Below are positions 1 through 7,068 of a stretch of DNA of 10,045 nt, in pieces. Every line of letters starts with the position of its first letter. The first letter of the stretch is position 1. The stretch is from Zetaproteobacteria bacterium. GTDB lineage: Bacteria; Pseudomonadota; Zetaproteobacteria; Mariprofundales; Mariprofundaceae. The translations under genes were made by a program, and so were the position numbers. Where the stretch lies: NCBI GenBank assembly GCA_021545595.1, contig JAJRVG010000070.1, forward strand, positions 1 through 10,045. The letters are read 5' to 3'. The notes beneath the pieces were generated by a model. The model was not told where the DNA came from and made no database searches. It was given only the letters and a program-made list of their open reading frames with translations.

Positions 1-1743
1 CAGGGTGTTGTTGCCGAGTCGTTGAACCTCTCCAAATTGAGTGGCTTTAAAACCGGCGGCACCATTCATATCGTCACCAATAATCAGATCGGTTTCACCG
101 TGAATCCTTTTGATGCCCGTTCGAGCACCTACTGTACCGATATTGCCAAGATGGTTCAGGCACCGATTCTCCACGTTAACGGGGATGACCCTGAGGCCTG
201 CTGTCTGGCTGTTGAGATTGCGGTAAAATACAGGAAGCAGTTTCGGGAAGATATTGTTATCGATATGGTCTGCTATCGCAGGCACGGCCATAACGAGACC
301 GATTCTCCGGCCGTAACCCAGCCGCTCATGTATCGCCGAATTGATGAACATCCGACGCTGCTTCAACACTACCGTAAGCGGTTGATCGAGGACGGTATCA
401 TTACAGATCAGGATGCCGATGAGGTGGTAACATGGTATCGGGAGTGTATGGATGAGTTGCGTCGTGACCCGGACAGGCCACCACCATCGCCGGTCAACAG
501 CCTGCAGGGTCGATGGGAAGGCTATCTGCGCAGGGCGGAAGCGGAGCCGGAAACTGCGATTGCTGTCGAGAGACTTGCGGAACTGGTGCGAAAGGCTCAC
601 GCGGTACCGGCTGATTTTTCATTGCATTCACTGGTTCGAAAAATCTATGACAACCGTATTCAGATGATGGATGGCATGAAACCCATTGACTGGGGATGCG
701 CTGAAGCCATGGCCTACGCCACGCTGGTTGCAGATGGCGGTTGGGTGCGATTAAGCGGTCAGGACAGTGGACGCGGCACATTTTTTCATCGTCATGCCAT
801 TGTTTACGACCAGAAGAGTGGTAAGAAATATGTGCCTTTGAAAAAAGCAGGTGAAGGGGGGCTCTCCAATTTCCTTATCGTGGATAGTATGCTCTCGGAA
901 GAGGCTGTCCTGGCCTTTGAGTATGGTTATTCGGTGGCCGAACCTCGTGCGCTGGTAATCTGGGAGGCACAGTACGGCGACTTCGCCAATGGAGCCCAGG
1001 TGGTGATTGATCAGTTTATTGCAGCCGGCGAGACCAAATGGCAGCGCATGAGTGGTATTGTACTCTGGCTGCCGCACGGCTATGAAGGGCAGGGCGCTGA
1101 GCACTCCTCGGCCAGACTGGAACGATATCTGCAGCTCAGTGCAGAGAATAATATGCAGGTGGTCTACCCGACAACCCCGGCACAGCTTTTCCATCTGCTT
1201 CGTCGCCAGCATATGATCAGTGTTCGAAAGCCTCTGATTATGATGATGCCAAAGAGTATGTTGAGACAGAAACTCTCTTTTTCATCACTTGATGAATTTG
1301 CGAACGGGAAATTTCTTTCAGTACTCGGCGAGGTGGACGGCGGCATCAATCGTGCCAAGGTGCGACGCCTTCTGTTCTGTTCCGGAAAGATATATTACGA
1401 TCTTCTGGCAGGCCGCATGGAGCATCATATTGATGACATTGCAATTGTACGTGTTGAGCGCCTCTATCCGTTCCCGTCCGAAAGGTTGAAAAAGCATGCC
1501 GCATTGTATCCCAACGCATCCGAGGTGGTATGGGTTCAGGAAGAGCCGAAAAATCAGGGGGCCTGGTATCAGATCAAACATCATTTGAAACGTTCTCTTC
1601 TGCCGAAACAGAAAATGTTGTTTGTATGCAGGCCTGCTTCGGCAGCACCTGCAGTTGGATCGGGCAAACGCCATGCCGAAGAGCAGAAGAGAGTGGTTGA
1701 AAAGGCACTGGGTTTGGTGGAGATCGAAACTGCGAACCCCTAG
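1..1743 (+). CDS. sucA: 2-oxoglutarate dehydrogenase E1 component, 5'-truncated by the window edge
   Basis: Thiamine-diphosphate-dependent E1 subunit of the cytoplasmic 2-oxoglutarate dehydrogenase complex. It decarboxylates 2-oxoglutarate and passes the succinyl group to the lipoyl arm of E2 in the TCA cycle. The frame is open from base 1, so the TTG at 22 is only an internal codon. The visible 580 residues match the C-terminal part of a protein usually about 930 residues long. Recognisable segments are GTIHIVTNNQIGF (part of the ThDP site, about 58-96), MVCYRRHGHNETD (about 265-303), the pyrimidine-binding part with LSGQDSGRGTFFHRHA (about 753-800), WEAQYGDFANGAQ (961-999), HGYEGQGAEHSS (about 1075-1110) and the terminal RPASAAPAVG signature (about 1630-1660). 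Homology is obvious along the whole length and no frame break is seen. The promoter lies outside the window. sucB follows after 146 bp, an unusually long gap for this pair. Confidence 0.97.
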   Translation, partial: QGVVAESLNLSKLSGFKTGGTIHIVTNNQIGFTVNPFDARSSTYCTDIAKMVQAPILHVNGDDPEACCLAVEIAVKYRKQFREDIVIDMVCYRRHGHNETDSPAVTQPLMYRRIDEHPTLLQHYRKRLIEDGIITDQDADEVVTWYRECMDELRRDPDRPPPSPVNSLQGRWEGYLRRAEAEPETAIAVERLAELVRKAHAVPADFSLHSLVRKIYDNRIQMMDGMKPIDWGCAEAMAYATLVADGGWVRLSGQDSGRGTFFHRHAIVYDQKSGKKYVPLKKAGEGGLSNFLIVDSMLSEEAVLAFEYGYSVAEPRALVIWEAQYGDFANGAQVVIDQFIAAGETKWQRMSGIVLWLPHGYEGQGAEHSSARLERYLQLSAENNMQVVYPTTPAQLFHLLRRQHMISVRKPLIMMMPKSMLRQKLSFSSLDEFANGKFLSVLGEVDGGINRAKVRRLLFCSGKIYYDLLAGRMEHHIDDIAIVRVERLYPFPSERLKKHAALYPNASEVVWVQEEPKNQGAWYQIKHHLKRSLLPKQKMLFVCRPASAAPAVGSGKRHAEEQKRVVEKALGLVEIETANP

Positions 1744-1873
1744 AGGGGTGTTGATCAGTAAGCAAAAGACACAACATCGTTTTTCTTTTGCTTATGAATT
1801 CAAGGGTTCGCACCACTAATTTTAGCAGCTCATTCATGGGCTGCGCGGAAGCACTGAACAGATCACTGCTTTC
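1736..1873 (+). other. structured sucA-sucB spacer with four consecutive potential hairpins
   Basis: Four inverted repeats lie in order. The first is ACCCC/GGGGT around the sucA stop codon (1736-1749, loop TAGA). The second is TAAGCAAAAGA/TCTTTTGCTTA (1759-1769 with 1784-1794, 11 perfect pairs, 14-nt loop). The third is GCAGCTC/GGGCTGC (1825-1831 with 1838-1844, one G-U pair, loop ATTCAT). The fourth is GGAAGCA-C-TGA/TCA-C-TGCTTTC (1847-1873, one C-C mismatch and one G-U pair, 5-nt loop). None is followed by a T-tract, so intrinsic termination is unlikely. I see no convincing sigma-70 promoter in the spacer. It could influence mRNA processing or stability and so the E1:E2 ratio, but that is inference. 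Confidence 0.5.
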
Positions 1874-1889
1874 TTAACTGGAGGAGTTT

Positions 1890-3014
1890 ATGGCTGATGT
1901 TGAAATTAAGGTTCCGAGTCTTGGAGAATCCGAAACGGAAGCAACACTGATCGCATGGCTAAAGAGTGAGGGCGATGCTGTGGCTGTAGATGATGTTCTG
2001 GCTGAAATTGAGAGTGATAAGATCACTATGGAGATCACGGCACTGGATGCTGGAGTCGTGAAGAAAATTTTTAAGCAGGCTGATGAGGTTGTAGAGCCGG
2101 GTGAGGTTATCGCTCTGATCGACACCTCTGCTAAAGTGGCCATTGGCAAAACTAAGACCAAAAATGAGAAAAAACCTGAAGTTAAGGCCAAAGAGAAACC
2201 CGCTGAGGAAGCAGGGGTTGTTCAGCAGAAAGTGGAAGTGGTGTCCGAGAAGTCTCCGAAACAGCCGAAACCAGCTCCTATGCCGGAAGCCATTGAGGAG
2301 TCGGGGCTCCCTGAAAGAATAGAGGAGCGCGTTGCCATGAGTGGCCTGCGCAAACGGATCGGTGTGCGATTGAAAGATGCACAGAACACGGCAGCAATGT
2401 TGACTACATTTAATGAGGTCAATATGCAACCGGTGATAGATCTGCGTATGAAACAGAGGGACCGTTTTAAAGAGAAATATGGTGTTAATCTCGGATTTAT
2501 GTCCTTCTTCGTGAAGGCGTGCGCACATGCGGCTTCAAAATCTCCGGTGGTTAATGCCTACATTGACGGTAAAGAGATCGTCTACCACAACTATATGGAT
2601 GTTGGTGTCGCCGTATCCACTGACAGGGGTCTGGTTGTTCCTGTGCTCAGGGATGTCGGGCAGCTGAGCTTTTCCGAAATTGAGCAGGGAGTTGTCTCTC
2701 TGGCGGTAAAGGCCCGGGATGGTGGCCTGGTTCCGGATGATCTGAAGGGTGGAACCTTCTCGATCACCAATGGCGGCGTGTTCGGTTCTCTGCTCTCTAC
2801 CCCGATTTTGAATCCACCTCAATCTGCCATTCTGGGCATGCACACGATTCAGAAGCGACCGGTTCCAGAGAATGACCAGGTTCTGATTCGACCCATGATG
2901 TACCTGGCACTCACCTACGATCATCGTCTGATCGATGGCCGTGAAGCGGTGCAGTTTCTTGTGACCGTGAAGGAGTATCTGGAACAGCCCGGTGTGGCAC
3001 TGCTGGATCTGTAA
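1890..3014 (+). CDS. sucB: dihydrolipoyllysine succinyltransferase, E2 of 2-oxoglutarate dehydrogenase
   Basis: Core E2 subunit of the cytoplasmic 2-oxoglutarate dehydrogenase complex. It carries the succinyl group on lipoate and transfers it to CoA. The start has a strong Shine-Dalgarno, GGAGGAG at 1880-1886. Residues 2-77 form one lipoyl domain, with the lipoylated Lys44 in ESDKITME. Residues 80-143 are a Lys/Glu/Pro/Ala-rich linker. Residues 145-374 are the acyltransferase domain, with AMLTTFNEVNM, GFMSFFVKA, TNGGVFGS and the active-site signature YDHRLIDG (His345, Asp349). At 374 residues it is shorter than E. coli SucB (about 405). The missing piece is the peripheral subunit-binding domain that normally docks E3: no recognisable PAIRRL...GTG.GGR...DV segment is present in the linker. 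The same layout is known from mitochondrial E2o. There is no terminator after the gene, and the next start is 50 bp downstream. Confidence 0.96.
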   Translation: MADVEIKVPSLGESETEATLIAWLKSEGDAVAVDDVLAEIESDKITMEITALDAGVVKKIFKQADEVVEPGEVIALIDTSAKVAIGKTKTKNEKKPEVKAKEKPAEEAGVVQQKVEVVSEKSPKQPKPAPMPEAIEESGLPERIEERVAMSGLRKRIGVRLKDAQNTAAMLTTFNEVNMQPVIDLRMKQRDRFKEKYGVNLGFMSFFVKACAHAASKSPVVNAYIDGKEIVYHNYMDVGVAVSTDRGLVVPVLRDVGQLSFSEIEQGVVSLAVKARDGGLVPDDLKGGTFSITNGGVFGSLLSTPILNPPQSAILGMHTIQKRPVPENDQVLIRPMMYLALTYDHRLIDGREAVQFLVTVKEYLEQPGVALLDL

Positions 3015-3064
3015 TCTCTGTACTTATCCGTCGACCAAGCCGCAAAGAAGAGAGGTGTTTCTTT

Positions 3065-3502
3065 ATGCGCTGGTTACTGTTGATATTGATGGTCATGGTA
3101 TCTACCCCGGTAGCGTGGGCGGTTGAAACCATTGAGCTTACCCAAACATCCTGTCAGTTCATTGAACCGGAAAAAGGTGATCAGCACTATCGGGGGAACA
3201 GTTACGAGGCTTGCCAGCGCTTCAATGAAAAAAGTGCTGAGGATCGGCTGGATCGATCCAAAGTAATAGAGCTAAAGCCGGGTGATTATCTGTTTCGTGT
3301 ACACAACCGGGATGTGCCCTATGAACTGGGCTTCTGGTTACGCGGTGAGGGCATTGGGCGCCTGACGCTTCCATCTGTCTCAGGAGGTGGCATTGAGACA
3401 GGTTCGTTCAGGGAGTACCGCATCACCCTGAAGGAGGGTGACTATCGCTACTCCTGTCCGCTCAACCCGACGCCTGATTACAAACTGGTGGTGAAGCCAT
3501 GA
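3065..3502 (+). CDS. small exported cupredoxin-like protein of unknown function
   Basis: A 145-residue protein with a clear signal peptide: charged MR, a hydrophobic stretch at about 3-16, and predicted cleavage after AWA at residue 19. It should therefore be periplasmic. The second half has a cupredoxin-like pattern: a strand rich in KPGDYLFRV (71-79), then NRDVPYELGFWL (81-92), then the closing GDYRYSCPLNPTPDYKLVV (125-143). A copper cupredoxin would have His where Tyr86 stands, and His plus Met after Cys131. Those are absent here, so a classical type 1 copper site is unlikely. Other possible metal or redox residues are Cys30, Cys50, His41, His80 and Cys131. The RBS is AGAGGTG at 3051-3057. 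The stop overlaps the next gene's start by four bases (ATGA), indicating translational coupling with the TVP38-like gene. The fold assignment is inferred from motifs, and the function is unknown. Confidence 0.85.
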   Translation: MRWLLLILMVMVSTPVAWAVETIELTQTSCQFIEPEKGDQHYRGNSYEACQRFNEKSAEDRLDRSKVIELKPGDYLFRVHNRDVPYELGFWLRGEGIGRLTLPSVSGGGIETGSFREYRITLKEGDYRYSCPLNPTPDYKLVVKP

Positions 3503-4224
3503 ATCTGTCACTGTTCAAACGCTTTCTTCCCCTTATTCTTATAGCAATGGTGGTTGTGCTGTTTATGGCACTGGATTTAGGGCGTTTCACCAGTTTTGAA
3601 TCTTTGAAAGAGCATCGTGAAGCATTGAATGGTTGGGTATCCATGCACCCGCTGCTTGCTCCGCTGGCCTATATGCTATTTTATATTGTCATCGTTGCCT
3701 TTTCACTGCCCGGTGGCGCTGTGATGACCATTGGTGGAGGCTTTCTGTTTGGAGCTTTTTTGGGTGGCATCTATGCGGTTGCCGGTGCCACCATTGGTGC
3801 GACAGCTTTGTTTCTGGTCGCCAAGACATCAATTGGAGATTTTTTGATGAGCAAAGCAGGTCCTGGTATAAACAGATTACAGGCTGGGTTTTCAGACAAT
3901 GCCATGAGTTACATGTTTGTACTCAGGCTGGTTCCGATTTTTCCATTTTTTCTGGTCAACCTTGCACCGGCATTTTTAGGCGTCTCTCTTCGTGTCTACC
4001 TGATTGCAACCTTCTTCGGGATCATGCCTGCAACGTTTGTCTATGCGCTGGCAGGCAGTGGTCTGGGCAGTGTGTTTGATCAGGGTGGTGAATTTTCGAT
4101 ACAGTCAATTTTAACACCTGAAATGATGGCAGCCCTGGTTGGACTGGCGCTGTTATCACTGATTCCTGTAGCCTATAAGAAGTTCAGAAAGAATCGGGTG
4201 GCAACAGACGGGGAGGGTGCATGA
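3499..4224 (+). CDS. TVP38/TMEM64 (DedA-like, SNARE-associated) family inner-membrane protein
   Basis: A 241-residue polytopic membrane protein. Hydrophobic segments lie at about 9-27, 53-70, 75-107 (glycine-rich, with the LPGGAVMTIGGGFLFG start), 137-160, 164-187 and 209-225. A basic C-terminal tail (KKFRKNR) is probably cytoplasmic. The central region matches the PF09335 VTT domain: a re-entrant PGG...GGGFLFG segment, then RLVPIFPFFLVN containing Arg143, then GIMPATFVYALAGSG. Relatives include E. coli YdjX/YdjZ and the DedA lipid-transport superfamily. The actual substrate here is unknown, with lipid handling or small-molecule transport as candidates. Translation is probably coupled, because the start overlaps the upstream stop by ATGA and lacks a strong Shine-Dalgarno. 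The 3' end overlaps the flavoprotein start in the same way. Family members are known next to, or fused with, flavin disulfide reductases of the type encoded downstream. Confidence 0.93.
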   Translation: MNLSLFKRFLPLILIAMVVVLFMALDLGRFTSFESLKEHREALNGWVSMHPLLAPLAYMLFYIVIVAFSLPGGAVMTIGGGFLFGAFLGGIYAVAGATIGATALFLVAKTSIGDFLMSKAGPGINRLQAGFSDNAMSYMFVLRLVPIFPFFLVNLAPAFLGVSLRVYLIATFFGIMPATFVYALAGSGLGSVFDQGGEFSIQSILTPEMMAALVGLALLSLIPVAYKKFRKNRVATDGEGA

Positions 4225-5645
4225 CAAAGCTGGTTCAGACGGATATTTGTATCATCGGGGCCGGTTCAGGTGGATTGTCTGTTGCAGCCTGAGCATCGCA
4301 GATGGGTGCAGATGTTGTGTTGATTGAGAAGTCCGAGATGGGCGGGGATTGCCTGAATACGGGCTGTGTACCTTCCAAGGCACTGCTGGCGGCAGCTCAT
4401 GTGGCACAAAATATGCGGGAATCAGACAGGTTTGGGGTTAAATCGACGGAGCCTTCAGTTGATTGGGCTCAGGTGAATCAGCATGTTCACAGGGTGATTG
4501 CGGCCATTGCTCCCAATGATTCGGTAGAGCGGTTTGAAGGTCTGGGGGTGCAGGTTATTCAGGCCGCAGCCAGGTTTGTTGATGAAAAGACGGTAGAGGC
4601 AGGGGATGTTCAGATTCGTGCCAAGTATTTTGTGCTGGCGACGGGTTCATCGGCTTTTGTACCTCCTATTGAGGGAATTGATCAGGTCTCCTATTTCACC
4701 AATGAAAATATCTTTGAAAACCGGGATGCTGTGGATCATCTGATTGTGATTGGCGGCGGCCCGATAGGTATAGAGCTGGCACAGGCACACCGGAGACTGG
4801 GTGCAAAAGTTACTGTTATGGAAGTGGCCCGGTTGCTGATGAAAGATGACCCGGACCTTTCATCGATTGTGATAGAAAAGTTGCGGGATGAGGGTATCGC
4901 CTTCTATGAAGGAGGTCGTAATTTGCGTATTGAAAAGCGTGATGAGGGGTTTTCTGTGCATTGTGAAATGGATGGAGATGCGGTGTGCGTTGAAGGGTCA
5001 CACCTTCTGGTGGCAACGGGACGTCGTGCTAATGTAAACGGGCTGAATCTTAAAGCGGCGGGGGTCAGCTTTTCTCCACGTGGTGTTGAGGTGGATTCAA
5101 AGCTGCGTACCTCCAATCGTCAAATCTTTGCCATCGGTGATCTGGTAGGTCCTTATCAGTTTACACATATGGCGGCATATCAGGCCGGCATTGTGATTCG
5201 TAATATGCTTTTTAAACTACCTGCCGGGGTCGACTACTCGGCTGTTCCGTGGGTGACCTATACTGACCCTGAACTGGCCCATGTGGGCATGAGTGAGGCT
5301 GATGCAAAAGAGTCCGGCAGAGATGTTCGTGTTCTGAAATGGAGCTTTGAAGAGAATGATCGTGCACAGGCGGAGAAGCGTACCGAGGGCATGGTCAAAG
5401 TGGTGACAGAGAAAAATGGGCGAATTCTGGGTGCGAGTATTGTCGGCCTGCATGCAGGCGAACTGATCCAGCCATGGATACTTGCCATTAGCCAGAAAAT
5501 GAAGATCGGGGCAATGGCTGGAATGATTGCCCCATATCCGACACTGGCCGAAGTAAACAAACGAATTGCAGGAAGTTTTTATACGGAGAAGCTGTTTTCG
5601 GCCGGAACAAAGAAGCTGATCCGCTTTCTAATGCGTTTTTCTTAA
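4221..5645 (+). pseudogene. FAD-dependent pyridine nucleotide-disulfide oxidoreductase (Lpd/MerA-like), interrupted by an in-frame TGA at codon 24
   Basis: Class I flavoprotein disulfide reductase, expected in the cytosol as a dimer. The true start is ATG 4221, which overlaps the previous stop and has GGGGAGGG at 4210-4217. It gives MTKLVQTDICIIGAGSGGLS, the first half of the FAD-binding fold. TGA at 4290-4292 then replaces one codon, and the same frame continues with ASQMGADVVLIEK to 5645 (474 codons in all). Later landmarks, counting from 4221, are the redox pair CLNTGC (Cys44, Cys49), the NAD(P) loop GGGPIG (178-183) followed by VTVME, the second FAD motif FAIGD, and a dimerisation domain. 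In E3 enzymes the motif HPT..E supplies the catalytic His. Here it is Y439-P-T-L-A-E444, as in MerA-type proteins, but the MerA C-terminal Cys pair is absent. It is therefore neither a standard E3 nor a mercuric reductase. The TGA may be a recent mutation, a sequencing error or a recoded codon. Everything else looks intact. Confidence 0.85.
4290..4292 (+). other. premature in-frame TGA in the flavoprotein gene
   Basis: The codon lies between VAA and ASQMGA in the FAD-binding Rossmann fold. Family members I recall usually carry a small residue, often Gly, at this position, and GGA to TGA is a single base change. Reading frame and homology are conserved on both sides, with no indel. ATG 4302 downstream has no Shine-Dalgarno and would start after the GxGxxG motif, so restart there would give a protein unable to bind FAD normally. 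Confidence 0.9.
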
Positions 5646-5698
5646 ATTTTAAGCAGAAGATTATAAACTGTTAAGCAGCAGGTGAACTTAAGTTTTCC

Positions 5699-5728
5699 TT
5701 GCCTATTGTATGTTTATAGGTCTATAAA
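5699..5728 (+). promoter_or_regulatory. candidate sigma-70 promoter of the FadL-family gene
   Basis: TTGCCT (5699-5704) and TATAAA (5723-5728) are separated by 18 bp and lie 31 bp before the start codon. The 114-bp gap to the upstream gene, with a change of function, fits an independent transcription unit. The prediction rests on consensus match only. Confidence 0.5.
5713..5728. promoter_or_regulatory. 16-bp palindrome overlapping the -10, candidate operator
   Basis: TTTATAG-GT-CTATAAA is a perfect 7+7 dyad around GT and covers the putative -10. A second, related copy follows: ATAGGTCTATA (5716-5726) is repeated as ATAGGCTCTATA (5728-5739). An upstream half-like GCCTAT lies at 5701-5706. The layout would suit a dimeric repressor blocking RNA polymerase. 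It does not resemble the E. coli FadR operator as I know it. AT-richness makes a chance origin possible. Confidence 0.4.
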
Positions 5729-5759
5729 TAGGCTCTATACATTCCACTAGGAGGGAGTT

Positions 5760-7046
5760 ATGAGACGTTTTCTATTATTATTTTCTGCAGTGATGCTGTT
5801 TTCAACCCAGGCCTTGGCAGGCGGCTTTATGATTGGAGAGATGTCTGCTCGCTCAACGGGTATGGCCAGCGCTTTTACTGCTGTTTCTGATGATGCTTCG
5901 GCAGCATGGCACAATCCGGCAGGTGTTGCCTTCTCTTCAGGAAGTCAGGTGATGGTGGGTGGTGATATTATTCTCACTCAGGGAGATTTTGCTTCAAATG
6001 CTTCCACAAAAGGTCTGGGGGGAGTACCAATCACAAATACTGCCAGTGCAGCCAAGAAGACATTTTTTGTACCTCATACCTATCTGACCTATTGGGATGA
6101 GAATTCGAAGCTGGGGGCATCCCTGAGTATCAATGCTCCATTTGGCTTGGAGACTGAATGGCCGACTACAGCAGCATTCTCCAGTAAAAATACCTTTTCA
6201 CGTATCAATATGGTACTGGTTAACCCATCAGTGGTTTACAAAGTGAGTGACCGATTCTCTATTGCAGCAGGTGTGGATTATGCCAATCTGTATAATGTAG
6301 ATTTAAACAATACCATTCAGAATCTGGGAGGTAATGGTGACGGTTGGGGTGGAAACGCCTCAGTGTTCTATAAGGGGGACGGGTTTAATGTTGGCGTGAC
6401 TTACCGTTCAAGCATCAAGGTTAATGTTGATGGAGTTGCAACGGCTGTACCTGGTGGGGCTTTGGCGGGGTTTGGTGCAACAACATCGGCAGCAACTACA
6501 TCCGTCACCTTGCCGGATCAGGTGAATGTCGGCCTTGCTTTTATGCCGGATGATCAGTGGCTGTTGAGCCTCGATATTGACTGGGTGAACTGGAAAACCT
6601 ATGACTCTATCGATATTAACTATGCAAGCGCCGCTTATCGGGCTGTGCTGTCAGGGCTTCAGGGAGCTATTGGCGCTCCGGTGACTGGAAGCACGAACCT
6701 GCCACAAAACTGGAACGCAACTGTTGCATTCAGAGTCGGTGCTGAATGGAAGTACAGTCCTCAGATGCGAGCCCGCTTCGGTTATATTTTTGACCCATCT
6801 CCAATTGAGGACGCTGATTTCTCTCCATCCGTGCCGGGCAATGACAGGCATCTCTTTTCGGTCGGATATGGCTACGATATGAATCCCAATACCACGATCG
6901 ATCTGGCTTACGCCTACGTCTATATTCAGGAAAGAAATCAAACGCAATCTCCAGCCACACCGCCGGGATCTCCAGGCACTGTGAAAAATGGTATATATAA
7001 CGGTGATGCCCATATTTTGATGGCATCTCTTAACTATCTTTTTTGA
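5760..7046 (+). CDS. FadL/OmpP1/TodX family outer-membrane transporter
   Basis: A 428-residue outer-membrane beta-barrel predicted to carry long-chain fatty acids or other hydrophobic compounds across the outer membrane. A signal peptide covers residues 1-20 (ALA then GGF). The mature N-terminus is typical of the family: short plug-like GGFMIGEMSARSTGMA, then DDASAAWHNPAG with the conserved NPA (52-54). Alternating amphipathic strands follow, for example NAPFGLETEWP, VYKVSDRFSIAAGVDY and RVGAEWKYSPQMRARFGY. The last residue is Phe (SLNYLF), the usual signal for BAM-dependent insertion. Length is close to E. coli FadL (about 446). The start is set by AGGAGG at 5749-5754, five bases from ATG. 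It has its own promoter and is followed by an intrinsic terminator, then fadE, which supports fatty-acid uptake. Family members that import aromatics or alkanes cannot be excluded, so I give no symbol. Confidence 0.93.
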   Translation: MRRFLLLFSAVMLFSTQALAGGFMIGEMSARSTGMASAFTAVSDDASAAWHNPAGVAFSSGSQVMVGGDIILTQGDFASNASTKGLGGVPITNTASAAKKTFFVPHTYLTYWDENSKLGASLSINAPFGLETEWPTTAAFSSKNTFSRINMVLVNPSVVYKVSDRFSIAAGVDYANLYNVDLNNTIQNLGGNGDGWGGNASVFYKGDGFNVGVTYRSSIKVNVDGVATAVPGGALAGFGATTSAATTSVTLPDQVNVGLAFMPDDQWLLSLDIDWVNWKTYDSIDINYASAAYRAVLSGLQGAIGAPVTGSTNLPQNWNATVAFRVGAEWKYSPQMRARFGYIFDPSPIEDADFSPSVPGNDRHLFSVGYGYDMNPNTTIDLAYAYVYIQERNQTQSPATPPGSPGTVKNGIYNGDAHILMASLNYLF

Positions 7047-7068
7047 GCTGAATCAGGCTGAGTAACAT

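Noticed and set aside
751..1212. 153-residue minus-strand open frame inside sucA
   Set aside because: It is antisense to a strongly conserved gene, has an unnatural composition, and shows no family resemblance.
3633..4079. 148-residue open frame overlapping the TVP38-type gene
   Set aside because: It is rich in Cys and Trp with no recognisable motif, lies fully inside a well-supported gene in another frame, and has no ribosome binding site.
4290..4315. Possible selenocysteine codon with a downstream hairpin (GCATCGCA paired with TGC-A-GATGT, loop GATGGG)
   Set aside because: The loop begins only 8 bases after the TGA, too close for a normal bacterial SECIS. The position is a structural small residue in the FAD fold, not a redox cysteine. 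The stem has a bulge and a G-U pair and may be chance.
4221..5645. Alternative genetic code with TGA read as glycine
   Set aside because: TGA terminates the cupredoxin-like, TVP38-like and FadL-type genes in this window, and the other genes contain no internal TGA. A code change is not supported.
4302..5645. Treating ATG 4302 as the genuine start of the flavoprotein
   Set aside because: There is no Shine-Dalgarno upstream, the FAD GxGxxG motif would be lost, and the coupled ATG at 4221 with GGGGAGGG is clearly the original start.
4221..5645. Annotation as lpd (E3) or merA
   Set aside because: The catalytic His is replaced by Tyr439, which argues against E3. The lack of a C-terminal Cys pair and of an N-terminal metal-binding domain argues against mercuric reductase.
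5641..5653. CTTAAATTTTAAG inverted repeat at the flavoprotein stop as a terminator
   Set aside because: Only one base separates the arms, the stem is almost pure A-T, and no proper T-tract follows, so it is unlikely to form a terminator hairpin.
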